Counted from the stretch's first letter, positions 1-12,500 are shown. The stretch is DNA of 64,000 nucleotides from Bordetella genomosp. 1 (GCF_002261335.1 NZ_NEVL01000001.1:1-64000), one strand, 5' to 3'. Program-made: numbers and translations. The notes: a model not told the origin generated them from the sequence alone.

Positions 1-304
1 TCTTGAACAGCACCGCCTTGCCTTCCATCACCGGCTTGGAGGCCAGCGCGCCGATGTTGCCCAGGCCCAGCACCGCGGTGCCGTTGGAGATCACGCCCAC
101 CAGGTTGCCGCGCGCGGTGTAGCGGAAGGCATTGAGCGGGTTGTCGACGATTTCTTCGCAGGCGGCGGCCACGCCGGGGGTGTAGGCCAGGCCCAGGTCA
201 CGCTGGGTGACGAGCGGCTTGGAGGCCGTGATGGCGATCTTCCCCGGGGTGGGGAACTCGTGATAGTCGAGTGCGGCTTGACGATCGTTTTGTTGGTTTG
301 CCAT
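1..304 (-). CDS. maeB: NADP-dependent malic enzyme, N-terminal part (runs off the window)
   Basis: The visible part encodes the first 101 residues of a malic enzyme, which decarboxylates malate to pyruvate in the cytoplasm. The translation starts [20 protein letters not shown] and contains the family blocks for the tyrosine region (LAYTPGVA) and the start of the malate/NAD-binding region ([20 protein letters not shown], then [11 protein letters not shown]). The bacterial MaeB type normally continues to about 760 residues with a C-terminal phosphotransacetylase-like domain, which lies outside the window. The ATG at 304 is preceded on the minus strand by a strong AAGGAGG site. The gene diverges from the LysR gene at 445 across a 140-base AT-rich gap. 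The family is clear; the full domain content is inferred. Confidence 0.9.
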   Translation of the reverse strand, partial: MANQQNDRQAALDYHEFPTPGKIAITASKPLVTQRDLGLAYTPGVAAACEEIVDNPLNAFRYTARGNLVGVISNGTAVLGLGNIGALASKPVMEGKAVLFK

Positions 305-444
305 GTCGGTCCTCCTTGATGAGCCGAAAGCGATGCGTTTGCGACAGTTTAAGGAGCTGTTATAAGGAAACTATTTTGCTTCTTTATCTATCCATAAGTT
401 GATTGATATGAAGGCACACGCTTTCTTTATAGGGACGTTTCCAA

Positions 445-1419
445 GTGGCTGAGACCCGGTTCGATCCGGACGAGGTGATGCGCCGGCTCACCGCCCGGCT
501 GAAGCTGCGGCACCTGAACCTGCTGCTGATGATCCGCAAGCACGGTTCGCTCACCCGGGTGGCCGAGCACATGGCCACCAGCCAGCCGGCCGTGACCAGT
601 GCACTGGCCGAGCTCGAAGGGTTGTTCGGTGCGCCGCTGTTCGTGCGTTCGGTGCGCGGCATGACGCCCACCCCGCTGGGCGAGGTGGCACTGGCGCGCG
701 CCACCGCCATGCTGCAGGACCTGGATCACCTGGTGCGCGACATGGCCGCCACCGCCTCCGGCATGGCCGCGCACCTGCACATCGGGGTGATTCCGTTCGT
801 CTCGGGTCAGCTCATCTCGGGGGCGATCTCCGCCACGCTGCCGCTGGATCGCCGCATCAGCGTCACCCTGGCGGAAGGCACCAGCGGACAGTTGCTGGCG
901 CAACTGCGTGACCACACGCTCGACGCGGTGATCGGCCGGGCCCAGGCCACCACCGGCATGCAGGACCTGCAGTTCGTGCCCTTGTACCGGCAGCGCCCCC
1001 GCCTGGTGGCCAGCCGGCGCCTGGCTGCGCGGCTCACGCGCAGCGCCGTGCAATGGCACGACCTGAGCGATCTCGACTGGGTGCTGGGCACGCCGGCCAC
1101 GCCGATGCGCGAACAGATCGCGGAGTTGTTTCTTCGCGCCGGGCTGACCCCGCCCCAGCCGCTGGTGGAAACCAATTCGGCCAAGCTGACCGGCGAAATC
1201 GTGGCGGCGAGCGAGCGCGCGGTGTCCATCGTGCCCGCCGACATCGCGGACGAGCTGGTGCGCATCGCGGGGGTCACCATCGTGCCCTTCAGCTTCGAAT
1301 GGACCCTGGCGCCCATTGCCCTCTTCACCCGCGCCGACGGCGAGCCCCGGCCGGTGGATCGCCTGTTCGGCGATGCGCTGGCGCGCCTGTGCGCGCAGGT
1401 CCACGGGCCGCTGCGCTGA
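445..1419 (+). CDS. LysR-family transcriptional regulator
   Basis: A 324-residue LysR-type DNA-binding regulator. The winged helix-turn-helix lies at about residues 25-80 (LTRVAEHMATSQPAVTSALA followed by LFVRSVRGMTPT), and the rest is a periplasmic-binding-like effector domain. I chose the GTG at 445, with AGGGA about nine bases upstream; an in-frame ATG 33 bases further in is possible but would shorten the leader to the helix-turn-helix. It diverges from the malic enzyme gene over an AT-rich gap and lies 46 bases before a chloride channel gene on the same strand, so either could be its target. The effector is unknown. Confidence 0.88.
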   Translation: MAETRFDPDEVMRRLTARLKLRHLNLLLMIRKHGSLTRVAEHMATSQPAVTSALAELEGLFGAPLFVRSVRGMTPTPLGEVALARATAMLQDLDHLVRDMAATASGMAAHLHIGVIPFVSGQLISGAISATLPLDRRISVTLAEGTSGQLLAQLRDHTLDAVIGRAQATTGMQDLQFVPLYRQRPRLVASRRLAARLTRSAVQWHDLSDLDWVLGTPATPMREQIAELFLRAGLTPPQPLVETNSAKLTGEIVAASERAVSIVPADIADELVRIAGVTIVPFSFEWTLAPIALFTRADGEPRPVDRLFGDALARLCAQVHGPLR

Positions 1420-1465
1420 CGCGTGCCTGACCGTGATCGCGCCGGCCCGGGACTAGAATCCCGGC

Positions 1466-2869
1466 ATGGCGCGTTTCTTTCGTCTTCGACACTTTCCCTG
1501 GGCGGTGGCGCTGCGCACCCGCCTGCTTGCCGACCACCTGCCGGTGACGCTGGTGCTGGCCGCCGTGATGGGCGTGCTCGGCGCGTTGGCCACGGTGGCG
1601 TTTCGCGAGGTGCTGGCGCTGCTGCAACGCTGGCTGTCGGGCGATGCCGAGGCGCACGGGCTGGTGTCGCTGGCGCGGGGGCTGGACGCCTGGGAGCGGC
1701 TGCTGCTGCCGGCCGCCGGCGGCATCGTGGCCGGCCTGATCCTGCAGTGGGCGCGGCGCCTGCCGGCGCGCGGCGCGGGCGACTACATGGAGGCGATCGC
1801 CATCGGCCGCGGCGTGATCGGCCTGCGCCAGACGCTGGCGCGCAGCCTGTCGTCGGTGTTCTCGATCAGCACCGGCGCGTCGATCGGGCGCGAGGGGCCG
1901 ATGGTGCAGCTCGCGGCCATGCTGGCGTCGCTCTGCGGCCGCCTGCTGGTGCTGCCGCCACGCCATCTGCGGCTGCTGGTGGCGTGCGGTGCCACCGCCG
2001 GCATCACGGCGGCCTACAACGCCCCCATTGCGGGTGCGCTCTTCATCTCCGAGATCGTCTACGGCGCGATTGCCTCCGCCACGCTGGTGCCGCTCGTGGT
2101 GTCTTCGGTGGTGGCCAACATCGTGACGCGCCAGATCCTGCACTACGACGCGGTGTTCCACATGCCCGCGTTCGACTTCGTGTCGGGATGGGAGGTGATC
2201 TACTACCTGGTGCTGGGTGTGCTGGCGGGCCTGCTCGCGCCGCAGTTCCTTCGCATCCTGGACCTGTCGCGTGCCCTCTTCGCCCGCCTGCCCGTGCCGC
2301 TGTGGGGCCGCCTGGCGCTCGGCGGCCTGGTCGTCGGCGCCCTGTCGGTGTTCATGCCCGAGGTGTGGGGCAATGGCTACAGCGTGGTCAACGGCCTGCT
2401 GCACCAGCCCGTGGCGTGGCAACTGGTGGCGGCGATCCTGGTGATGAAGATTCTCGCCACCGCGGCCAGCGCGGGCTCGGGGGCGGTGGGCGGCGTGTTC
2501 ACGCCCACGCTCTTCGTCGGCGCGGCGCTGGGCTATCTGTATGGGTCGCTGTTGCAGGCGCTGTTGCCCGCGGGCGACGTCGCGACGGTGACGAGTTATG
2601 CGGTGGTCGGCATGGGCGCGATGCTCGCGGCCACCACGTATGCGCCGCTGATGTCGATCCTGATGATCTTCGAAATGACGCTCAGCTACGAGGTCATGCT
2701 GCCGTTGATGCTGGCCTGCATCACCGGCTTCGTGATCGCGCAGCAACTGCGGCCGGCCTCGGTGTATGCGCGCTCGCTGGCGAGCAATGCGCGCATGCGC
2801 GAGATGCTGGGCGACCGGCGCGCACCGCGTGCAACCCGCAGTGTCACGGCGGGGAAAACGCTGCGCTGA
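1466..2869 (+). CDS. clcB: ClC-family chloride channel/antiporter, ClcB-like
   Basis: A 467-residue inner-membrane ClC protein with about ten or more hydrophobic helices. The selectivity segment GREGP near residue 137 carries the gating glutamate, and the GxFTP segment (GAVGGVFTPT) lies near residue 345. The first ClC signature, GSGIP, is replaced here by GAGDY followed by MEA, which resembles the ClcB branch (DYMEA) rather than ClcA. The VWGNGYS block also matches ClcB. There is no C-terminal CBS domain. ClC proteins move chloride, often in exchange for protons; the presence of the gate glutamate would fit an antiporter, but the mechanism of this branch is not shown by the sequence. It follows the LysR gene and ends before the icd terminator. 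Confidence 0.9.
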   Translation: MARFFRLRHFPWAVALRTRLLADHLPVTLVLAAVMGVLGALATVAFREVLALLQRWLSGDAEAHGLVSLARGLDAWERLLLPAAGGIVAGLILQWARRLPARGAGDYMEAIAIGRGVIGLRQTLARSLSSVFSISTGASIGREGPMVQLAAMLASLCGRLLVLPPRHLRLLVACGATAGITAAYNAPIAGALFISEIVYGAIASATLVPLVVSSVVANIVTRQILHYDAVFHMPAFDFVSGWEVIYYLVLGVLAGLLAPQFLRILDLSRALFARLPVPLWGRLALGGLVVGALSVFMPEVWGNGYSVVNGLLHQPVAWQLVAAILVMKILATAASAGSGAVGGVFTPTLFVGAALGYLYGSLLQALLPAGDVATVTSYAVVGMGAMLAATTYAPLMSILMIFEMTLSYEVMLPLMLACITGFVIAQQLRPASVYARSLASNARMREMLGDRRAPRATRSVTAGKTLR

Positions 2870-2891
2870 AGCCACTGCGCGGGTGCGATAA

Positions 2892-2905
2892 GTTGCGCGT
2901 GCAAC
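2892..2905. repeat. Degenerate copy of a palindromic repeat (GTTGC-N4-GCAAC)
   Basis: GTTGC, GCGT, GCAAC in the short gap between clcB and icd. It has the same geometry as the fuller copies at 6832, 39912 and 54644, with one fewer paired base. Confidence 0.4.
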
Positions 2906-2937
2906 CAGATTGGCAAATCGCCCGCGCGGCCAAGCAC

Positions 2938-2967
2938 AAAAAAATGGCGCCCCCGAGGGGGCGCCAT
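2938..2967 (-). terminator. Intrinsic terminator of icd
   Basis: Read on the minus strand, an 11-bp perfect stem (ATGGCGCCCCC with its complement, two-base centre) is followed at once by seven T residues. It lies 21 bases beyond the icd stop codon. The stem could also slow transcripts from clcB on the other strand, but there is no T-run on that side. Confidence 0.85.
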
Positions 2968-2988
2968 CTTCATGCGGGTTGCGCTGCC

Positions 2989-5478
<2,490 letters not shown>

Positions 5479-5484
5479 CTTCCG

Positions 5485-5513
5485 ATTGTAATCCCCCGCC
5501 CCGCCGGCGTCAG
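5485..5513 (-). promoter_or_regulatory. Predicted sigma-70 promoter of icd
   Basis: On the minus strand CTGACG (5513-5508) and TACAAT (5490-5485) are separated by 17 bases. This is a good -35/-10 pair, and no better pair is seen nearer the gene. The rest of the icd-hydrolase gap (5514-5729) holds a near-consensus DnaA box at 5578-5586 (TTTTCCACA) and nothing else I can name. Confidence 0.5.
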
Positions 5514-5729
5514 GTTGGCGCCGTCCACAGGGTGATCCAGAGGGGCTTTGGCAGCTTTTCCCCAGCTTTTCCCGGGGTTTTCCACAAGGAAGTTCACAGG
5601 GTTGTCCCGCGCCGTGGACCGCCGGCTTCGGGGGACGCGGACACGGCTTTGGCCGCCGCCGGGCCGTCGTGCTAGCCTCGCAGGCGGTGCCGGCCAGCGG
5701 GCCGGCGTGACCTCTCAGGCAGGTGCTGC

Positions 5730-6503
5730 ATGGTTGAAGAGCTGTGGATAAACACGGCGTCGGGCCGCTTGTACGCCAAGCGCTGGCGCGGCGACGGGGC
5801 GCAGGCCGCGCCCATCGTGCTGTTTCATGATTCGCTGGGGGCGGTGGACCTCTGGCGCGACTTCCCCGAAAGCCTGGCGCGCGCCACCGGGCGCGACGTG
5901 GTCGCCTACGACCGGCTGGGCTTCGGCAGATCCGACCCCAACCCGGCGCGGCTGGCGCTGGACTTCATCGAGACCGAGGCCACCGACGGCTTCGCGGCGC
6001 TGCGCGAGCAGCTCGGACTGGCGCGCTTCGTGGTGTTCGGCCACAGCGTGGGCGGCGGCATGGCCAGCAATGTCGCGGCCACTTATCCACAGCAGTGCGT
6101 GGCCATGGTGACCGAGTCGGCCCAGGCCTTCGTCGAAGACCGCACCCTCAACGGCATCGCCGCCGCCGACATTTCCTTTGCCGAGCCGGGCCAGCTCGAG
6201 CGCCTGGCGCGCTACCACGGCGACAAGGCCGAGTGGGTGTTGCGCGCCTGGGTCGACACCTGGCACGACCCCGCCTTCCTGGACTGGAGCCTGACCAAGG
6301 TGTTGCCGCGGGTGCAGTGCCCGGTGCTGGCGATCCACGGCGATGACGACGAGTATGGCTCCCTGGATCACCCGCGCCGCTTCGAGAAGCTGGCGCCGCA
6401 GGCCGTGCCGGCCGCGATCCTGGACGGCTGCGGCCATGTGCCGCACCGCGAGAAGCCGCAGGTGGTGCTGGACGTGGTGGAGGCGTTCCTGCGCGGCAAG
6501 TAG
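5730..6503 (+). CDS. Alpha/beta-hydrolase fold protein
   Basis: A 257-residue cytoplasmic hydrolase with no signal peptide. The nucleophile elbow is GHSVGG at about residues 108-113, where the serine acts. The acid residue is probably in HGDDDEYG near residue 206, and the histidine is in GCGHVPHRE near residue 232. An oxyanion-type HDS motif lies near residue 33. The order and spacing fit esterases and meta-cleavage-product-type hydrolases, but the substrate cannot be told. The ATG at 5730 follows AGGCAGG. It converges on mnmE with eight bases between stop codons. Two perfect DnaA boxes lie inside the gene, which is unusual. Confidence 0.88.
   Translation: MVEELWINTASGRLYAKRWRGDGAQAAPIVLFHDSLGAVDLWRDFPESLARATGRDVVAYDRLGFGRSDPNPARLALDFIETEATDGFAALREQLGLARFVVFGHSVGGGMASNVAATYPQQCVAMVTESAQAFVEDRTLNGIAAADISFAEPGQLERLARYHGDKAEWVLRAWVDTWHDPAFLDWSLTKVLPRVQCPVLAIHGDDDEYGSLDHPRRFEKLAPQAVPAAILDGCGHVPHREKPQVVLDVVEAFLRGK
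5743..5751 (-). other. DnaA box (perfect) inside the hydrolase gene start
   Basis: TGTGGATAA, the complement of the consensus TTATCCACA, at codons 5-8 of the hydrolase gene. Confidence 0.5.
6083..6091 (+). other. DnaA box (perfect) inside the hydrolase gene
   Basis: TTATCCACA, oriented opposite to the box at 5743 and 340 bases from it. Confidence 0.5.
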
Positions 6504-6511
6504 GCGGGTGC

Positions 6512-7864
6512 CTATTTGCCGATGCAGAAGCTCGAGAAGATTTCGCCCAGCAGGTCGTCGCTGGTGAATTTGCCGGTGATGGCGGTGAGGCTGTCGTGTG
6601 CCAGGCGCAGCTCTTCGGCGAGGAGGTCGAGCACGCGGTCGTCCTGCTTGGCATGCGCGCTGGCGAGCTCCAGGTGCGTGGCGGCGTCTTGCAGCGCGTG
6701 CAGGTGGCGCTCGCGCGCCAGCCAGGGCGATTCGGCGCCGGGGTTCCAGCCGGCCAGCGCCAGCAGGCGTTCGCGCAACGCGTCCAGGCCCAGGCCGGTC
6801 TTGGCCGAGATGCCGATGGCGTCCGCCGGAATGGTTGCGCCTGCAACCAACAGATCTGTCTTGTTGAAAACTTCCAGCACCGGCGTGCGTGCCGGCAGGC
6901 GCGCGGTGATCTGCGCGTCGAGCATGTCGTTGGGCGCGGTGGCATCCTGCAGGTGCAGGATCACATCGGCCCGTTCGATTTCTTTCCAGGTGCGGGCGAT
7001 GCCGATGCTCTCGACGGTGTCTTCGGTGTCGCGCAGGCCGGCGGTATCGACGATGTGCAGCGGCACGCCATCGATATGGATCTCCTGCACCACTTTGTCG
7101 CGCGTGGTGCCGGCGATCGGCGTGACGATGGCGATCTCGTCGCCGGCCAGCGCGTTGAGCAGGCTCGACTTGCCGACGTTGGGCTGGCCCGCCAGCACGA
7201 CGTGCAGGCCCTCGCGCAGGATCATGCCCTGGCGTGCCTGACGGATCAGCGCGTCGAGCTCGGAGGCGATGGCCTCGAGCTGCGGGCGCGCCTGGTATTT
7301 CTCGAGGAAGTCGATTTCCTCTTCCGGGAAATCGAGCGTGGCCTCGACCAGCATGCGCAGATGGATGATGCGATCCGACAGCCCCGTGACCTTGTGCGAG
7401 AACTCGCCCGACAGCGACGCCATGGCGCCGCGCGCGGCGGCCTCCGACGAGGCGTCGATCAGGTCGGCCACGGCCTCGGCCTGCGCCAGGTCCATGCGGT
7501 CGTTCAGGAAGGCGCGCTGCGTGAACTCGCCGGGCTCTGCCGGGCGGATGCCAAGCGGCTGGCCGGCCTCCAGGCAGCGCGCCAGGATACGGCGCAGCAC
7601 CGCGGGGCCGCCGTGTCCCTGCAGCTCGAGCACGTCTTCGCCGGTGTAGGAATGCGGCGCCGGGAAATGGAGTGCGATGCCTTCGTCGATCAGCTCGCCA
7701 TCGGCGCTCTTGAAGGGCAGGTAGTGCGCGTGGCGCGGCGTGAGCGCGCGGCCGAAGAGCGCGCGCACCAGGTCGCCGAGCGCGGGGCCGGACACGCGCA
7801 CGACCCCGATGCCGCCGCGTCCGGGGGCGGTGGCGATGGCAACGATGGGGGCGGCAAGACTCAT
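6512..7864 (-). CDS. mnmE: tRNA modification GTPase MnmE
   Basis: A 450-residue GTPase that works with MnmG to install carboxymethylaminomethyl groups on wobble uridine-34 of certain tRNAs. Domains in order: the N-terminal folate-binding domain ([20 protein letters not shown], residues 7-26), a helical domain, and an inserted G domain with GQPNVGKS (226-233), TTRD (253-256), DTAG (273-276) and NKTD (334-337). The family's catalytic tail FCIGK closes the protein (446-450), so it is complete. I chose the ATG at 7864 because the family begins right there; longer in-frame starts add unrelated sequence. A TATATT at 7905-7900 could be its -10. It normally follows yidC, but here about 18 kb separates the two. 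Confidence 0.97.
   Translation of the reverse strand: MSLAAPIVAIATAPGRGGIGVVRVSGPALGDLVRALFGRALTPRHAHYLPFKSADGELIDEGIALHFPAPHSYTGEDVLELQGHGGPAVLRRILARCLEAGQPLGIRPAEPGEFTQRAFLNDRMDLAQAEAVADLIDASSEAAARGAMASLSGEFSHKVTGLSDRIIHLRMLVEATLDFPEEEIDFLEKYQARPQLEAIASELDALIRQARQGMILREGLHVVLAGQPNVGKSSLLNALAGDEIAIVTPIAGTTRDKVVQEIHIDGVPLHIVDTAGLRDTEDTVESIGIARTWKEIERADVILHLQDATAPNDMLDAQITARLPARTPVLEVFNKTDLLVAGATIPADAIGISAKTGLGLDALRERLLALAGWNPGAESPWLARERHLHALQDAATHLELASAHAKQDDRVLDLLAEELRLAHDSLTAITGKFTSDDLLGEIFSSFCIGK
6832..6849. repeat. Palindromic repeat copy, TGGTTGC-N4-GCAACCA
   Basis: Seven-base arms around GCCT, lying in the mnmE coding region. One of several copies of the same palindrome in the window (39912, 54644, weaker ones at 2892 and 42502). 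Confidence 0.6.
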
Positions 7865-8001
7865 GACGATGCAGACGGACAGGTGATCAACAAGTAGGGA
7901 ATATAACTGTTGCGCGCCCCATTGTTTGCTGGTTATGTTCGACTCGCAGCATGAAGACCCCAGCAGTACGACAGACCAAACACTCTTCCGGGGAGAGCGA
8001 A

Positions 8002-9588
8002 ATGGCATTTCGTTTTGCGCGTGGGCTGACCTGTGCGTCGGCCGCAGTACTGATGGCGTTCGGCGCCTTGTCGCAGGCTTCGGCGCGCGACCTGGTGGTG
8101 GCGCTCAAGACCGAGCCCAGCTCGATGGATCCGCAGTATCACGCGCTCACGCCGAATACGCAGATTTCGCAGACGCTGTTCGAGTCGCTGGTGGGCGTGG
8201 ATGCCAAGCTGCAACCGGTGCCCGGCCTGGCCGAATCGTGGACGGTCGACGGCAAGGTCTGGACCTTCAAGCTGCGGCCCAACGTCAAGTTCTCCGATGG
8301 CTCGCCCTTCTCGGCCGAAGACGTGGTGTTCACCTACGACCGCGTGCCCAAGGTGCCGAACAGCCCCTCCCCCTTCACGCTCTATCTCGGCTCGGTGGCC
8401 AAGACCGAGGCGGTCGATGCCCACACCCTGCGCATCACCACCAAAGAGGTCGCGCCCAACCTGCTGATCAATCTCGCGCAGCTGCCGATCCTGTCGAAGA
8501 AGGCCGCGTCGGGCCCCGCGGCCGAAGGCAAGACCACCACCGAGCTCAACAGCGGCGACGGCCTGGTCGGCACCGGGCCCTACAAGTTCGTGTCCTGGAA
8601 GCGCGGCGCCGAACTCGTGTTCGCGCGCAACGAACACTACTGGGGCAAGCAGCCCGCCTGGGAGAAGGTCACCTATCGTCCCATGACCAATGCCGCGGCG
8701 CGCGTGGCCGCGCTGCTGGCCGGCGACGTGGACATGATCGAGGATCCTCCCACCGACGACCTGCCCAAGCTGAAGGAAAACAAGAAGCTGCACGTCGAGG
8801 AAACGCCCTCGGTGCGTGTGGTGTACGTGGCGCTCGACCAGCATGCCGAGCCCAGCCCCGGCGTGCAGGGCACCGACAAGAATCCCATGAAGGACAAGCG
8901 CGTGCGCGAGGCCCTGTCGCTTGCCATCAATCGCGACGCCATCGTCGAGCGCGTGATGGGCGGCGTGGCCAAGCCCGCGGGCAACCTGCTGCCCTACCCC
9001 ATGTTCGGCGCGTCCAAGGAGCATTCGCAGGCGCCCAAGCCGGATGTGGAGAAGGCCAAGTCGCTGCTGAAAGACGCCGGCTATCCCGACGGCTTCTCGA
9101 TCACGCTGGGCTCGCCCTCGGGCCGCTATGTGAACGATGCCAAGGTGGCGCAGGCGATCGCCGCGATGTGGACGCGCATCGGCGTGAAGACCAGCGTCGA
9201 CGCCATGGCGCCGCCGGTGTTCTTCAAGAACCGCGACAGCTATCAGTTCTCGGCCTATCTGGCGGGCTGGTCGGTGACCAGCGGCGAGATGGCCAACGCG
9301 CTGACCTCGCTGCTCATGACGCGCAACCCCGATGCCGGCCAGGGCACGACCAACCGCAGCCGCTATTCCAATCCCAAGATGGATGAGCTGGTGAAGGAAG
9401 CGTCGGCGACCATGGACGACACCAAGCGGGCGGCCCTGCTGCAGCAGGCCAGCAACATCGCGATGGACGACTACGCCATGCTGCCGGTGCACTTCGAGCT
9501 GTCGGTGTGGGCCATGAAGAACGACATCCGCTATCAGGGCCGTCCGGACCAGACCACGCTGGTGCAGAACGCGACGCTTGCGAAGTAA
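8002..9588 (+). CDS. ABC transporter periplasmic substrate-binding protein, peptide/nickel family 5
   Basis: A 528-residue solute-binding protein of the DppA/OppA family. The first 27 residues form a signal peptide ending in ASARD. The family core follows: [15 protein letters not shown], then [25 protein letters not shown], and YDRV. I chose the ATG at 8002, preceded by GGGGAGAG; the longer frame from 7951 would put 17 unlikely residues before the signal peptide. It is the first gene of a five-gene transporter operon with two permeases and two ATPases, followed by an M20 amidohydrolase, so peptides or acylated amino acids are likely cargo. The exact ligand cannot be read from the sequence. 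Confidence 0.93.
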   Translation: MAFRFARGLTCASAAVLMAFGALSQASARDLVVALKTEPSSMDPQYHALTPNTQISQTLFESLVGVDAKLQPVPGLAESWTVDGKVWTFKLRPNVKFSDGSPFSAEDVVFTYDRVPKVPNSPSPFTLYLGSVAKTEAVDAHTLRITTKEVAPNLLINLAQLPILSKKAASGPAAEGKTTTELNSGDGLVGTGPYKFVSWKRGAELVFARNEHYWGKQPAWEKVTYRPMTNAAARVAALLAGDVDMIEDPPTDDLPKLKENKKLHVEETPSVRVVYVALDQHAEPSPGVQGTDKNPMKDKRVREALSLAINRDAIVERVMGGVAKPAGNLLPYPMFGASKEHSQAPKPDVEKAKSLLKDAGYPDGFSITLGSPSGRYVNDAKVAQAIAAMWTRIGVKTSVDAMAPPVFFKNRDSYQFSAYLAGWSVTSGEMANALTSLLMTRNPDAGQGTTNRSRYSNPKMDELVKEASATMDDTKRAALLQQASNIAMDDYAMLPVHFELSVWAMKNDIRYQGRPDQTTLVQNATLAK

Positions 9589-9600
9589 CGGTAGCTGCTT

Positions 9601-10575
9601 GTGCTGCAGACCATCATTCGCAGGTTGTTGCAATCGGTCGTGGTGATGCTGGTGATGTCGGCGCTCGTGTTTGCCGGCATCTACATGGTGGGCGATCCGG
9701 TCTCGATGCTGGCGAGCCCGGAAGCCACCGACGCGCAGCGCGCGGCCATCCGCGCCTCGCTCGGCCTGGACCTGCCTCTCTGGCGGCAGTACCTCATCTT
9801 CATGGGCCAGGCTGTGCAGGGCGACTTCGGCAACAGCTTCCTGACCGGCGAGCCGGCCATGCGTTTGATCCTCGAGCGCATGCCGGCCACGCTGGAGCTC
9901 GCCACCGTGGCCATGCTGCTGTCCGTGCTGATCGGCGTGCCGCTCGGCATCCGCGCCGGCCTCAAGCCGCGGGCGCCCGCCTCGCGCGCCATCATGACCG
10001 GCTCGGTGCTGGGCTTTTCCCTGCCCAATTTCTGGGTCGGGCTGATGCTCATCATGATCTTCGCCGTGACCCTGCAGTGGCTGCCGGCCAGCGGCCGCGG
10101 CGCCACGGCCAGCATCGGCGGACTGTCGCTCAGCATCTTCACGCTCAGCGGCTGGGCCGCGCTGATCCTGCCCGCCAGCACCATCGCGCTGGCCAAGTGC
10201 GCCATGATCATCCGCGTGACGCGCGCCGCCACGCGCGAGGCGCTGCCGCAGGACTACATCAAGTTTGCGCGTGCCAAGGGCCTGCGCGAGCGGCGCGTGC
10301 TGGGCGTGCACCTGCTCAAGAACATCCTGATCCCGATCGTGACCGTGGCGGGGCTGGAGTTCGGCCAGGTGGTGGCCTTCGCCGTGGTCACCGAGACCGT
10401 GTTCTCGTGGCCCGGCATGGGCAAGCTGCTGATCGACTCCATCATCAACCTGGACCGGCCGGTCGTGGTGGCCTATCTGCTGTTGATCGTGTTCTTCCTC
10501 GTGATGCTCAATCTGGTGGTCGACATCGTGTACACGGTGCTCGATCCTCGCGTTCGACTGGAGGCGCGCCGATGA
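9601..10575 (+). CDS. ABC transporter permease, DppB/OppB type
   Basis: A 324-residue inner-membrane permease with six predicted helices and the DppB-type EAA loop (REALPQDYIKFARAKGLRER, residues about 216-235), which contacts the ATPase. The start is the GTG at 9601, 12 bases after the binding-protein stop; no ATG fits the N-terminal helix MLQTIIRRLLQ. The stop overlaps the next permease start as ATGA, suggesting translational coupling. Confidence 0.93.
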   Translation: MLQTIIRRLLQSVVVMLVMSALVFAGIYMVGDPVSMLASPEATDAQRAAIRASLGLDLPLWRQYLIFMGQAVQGDFGNSFLTGEPAMRLILERMPATLELATVAMLLSVLIGVPLGIRAGLKPRAPASRAIMTGSVLGFSLPNFWVGLMLIMIFAVTLQWLPASGRGATASIGGLSLSIFTLSGWAALILPASTIALAKCAMIIRVTRAATREALPQDYIKFARAKGLRERRVLGVHLLKNILIPIVTVAGLEFGQVVAFAVVTETVFSWPGMGKLLIDSIINLDRPVVVAYLLLIVFFLVMLNLVVDIVYTVLDPRVRLEARR

Positions 10576-11495
10576 CCATGCCCGCCCCGCTCGACGCCGC
10601 GCCGGTGCGCGCTGCGCCCGCGCGTTCGCCGTGGCGCCAGTTCGCCGCCGATTTCTGCGCCAGCAAGCTGGCGCTGTTCGGCCTGCTGCTGTTGCTGGTG
10701 ACGGTCGGCGCCGCGCTGCTGGCGCCCTGGATCGCGCCGCAGAATCCCTACGATCTCGGCGGGCTCGACATCATGGACGCCAAGCTGCCGCCGGGCGAGC
10801 AGAGCGTCGACGGCAGCATGACCTACTGGCTCGGCACCGACGGGCAGGCGCGCGACGTGTTGTCGGCCATTCTGTATGGCATGCGCACCAGCCTGATGGT
10901 GGGGGCGGTGTCGGTGCTGGCGGCGTTCGCGATCGGCGCCAGCGTGGGCCTGATCGCCGCGTATTTCGGCGGCCGCATCGATGCGCTGCTGATGCGCATC
11001 GTCGACATCCAGCTGTCGTTTCCCGCGATCCTCGTGGCACTCGTATTGCTCGCCATCCTGGGCAAGGGCGTCGACAAGGTCATCATCGCGTTGGTGGTGG
11101 TGCAGTGGGCCTACTTCGCCCGCGCCGCGCGCGGTGCGGCGCTGGTGGAACGCGGCAAGGAATACGTGGAGGCGGCCCGCTGCATGTCGCTATCGTGGGG
11201 CCGGGTGCTGTTTCGTCACGTGCTGCCCAACTGCATGGCGCCGCTGATCGTGATCGCCACCATCGACCTGGCCCACGCCATCGCGCTCGAAGCCACGCTG
11301 TCGTTTCTCGGCGTGGGGGTGCCGGTCACCGAGCCCTCGCTCGGCATGCTGATCGCCAACGGCTTCGAGTACCTGCTGTCGGGCACCTACTGGATTTCGT
11401 TTTTCCCCGGCATCGCGCTGGCGCTGCTCATCATCGCCATCAACCTGGTGGGCGACCACCTGCGCGACGTGCTCAACCCGCGCAACAATGCCTGA
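10572..11495 (+). CDS. ABC transporter permease, DppC/OppC type
   Basis: A 307-residue inner-membrane permease with the DppC layout: a cytoplasmic N-terminus, a first helix (about residues 35-55), a periplasmic loop with the LGTDGQARDVLSAILYG block, and five further helices. The EAA-like loop is ERGKEYVEAARCMSLSWGR. The ATG at 10572 overlaps the preceding stop; a second ATG six bases on is also possible. It pairs with the DppB-type gene before it. Confidence 0.92.
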   Translation: MTMPAPLDAAPVRAAPARSPWRQFAADFCASKLALFGLLLLLVTVGAALLAPWIAPQNPYDLGGLDIMDAKLPPGEQSVDGSMTYWLGTDGQARDVLSAILYGMRTSLMVGAVSVLAAFAIGASVGLIAAYFGGRIDALLMRIVDIQLSFPAILVALVLLAILGKGVDKVIIALVVVQWAYFARAARGAALVERGKEYVEAARCMSLSWGRVLFRHVLPNCMAPLIVIATIDLAHAIALEATLSFLGVGVPVTEPSLGMLIANGFEYLLSGTYWISFFPGIALALLIIAINLVGDHLRDVLNPRNNA

Positions 11496-11505
11496 GGAGG
11501 CCCGG

Positions 11506-12500
11506 ATGCAAGCCGTCACGCCCGCCGCGGCCCGCCCGACGCCCCTGCTGGACGTCCGCACGCTCAAGACGCATTTCTACACGCGCGCCGGCGTGGTCAA
11601 GGCCGTCGACGGTGTCGACCTGCATCTGGATCGCGGCGAGATACTGGGCCTGGTGGGCGAGTCGGGGTCGGGGAAAAGCATCACCGGCTTTTCGCTGATC
11701 GGCCTGCTCGACGAGCCCGGCCGCATCGTGGAGGGCTCGATATTCCTGGGCGGCGAAGACCTGCGCAGCGCCAGCCCGGCGCGCTGGCGCGCGCTGCGCG
11801 GCAACGAGATCGCCATGATCTTCCAGGATCCGATGATGACGCTCAACCCGGTGCTGCGCGTCGATACCCAGATGGTGGAAACGGTGCGCGCGCACCAGAA
11901 CGTGTCGCGCGAGGCTGCCCTGGCGCGTGCGCTGGAAGTGTTGACGATGGTCGGCATTCCCGCCCCGCGCGAACGCCTGCGGGCCTATCCGCATCAGCTG
12001 TCGGGCGGTATGCGCCAGCGCGTGGCGATTGCGATCGCGCTGCTCAACAAGCCGCGCATCATCATCGCCGACGAGCCCACCACCGCGCTCGACGTGACCA
12101 TCCAGGGGCAGATCCTGTATGAAATGCAGAAGCTGTGCCAGGAGACCGGCACGGCCCTGATCTGGATCACGCACGATCTGGCGGTCGTGGCCGGCCTGGC
12201 CGATCGCGTGGCGGTGATGTATGCCGGCCGCGTGGTCGAGACCGGCAGCACGCGCGACGTGATCGGCCACGCGCTGCATCCCTATACGCACGGGCTGATC
12301 GCGTCGATCCCGTCGCCCGAGACGCGCGGGCACGCGCTGGCGCAGATCCCCGGCATGACGCCGTCGCTGCTGAACCTGCCGCAAGGGTGTGCCTTTCGCA
12401 CGCGCTGTCCGCGCGCCAGCGAGGCCTGTACGGTCGCGCCCGAGCCGGTCGAGCTGCGGCCGGCGCACTGGGTGCGCTGCTGGCATGCGGGAGAAGCGCA

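Noticed and set aside
305-444. LysR-type T-N11-A operator in the gap between the malic enzyme and LysR genes
   Set aside because: Several short TATC/GATA pairings exist, but none has matched arms with the right spacing.
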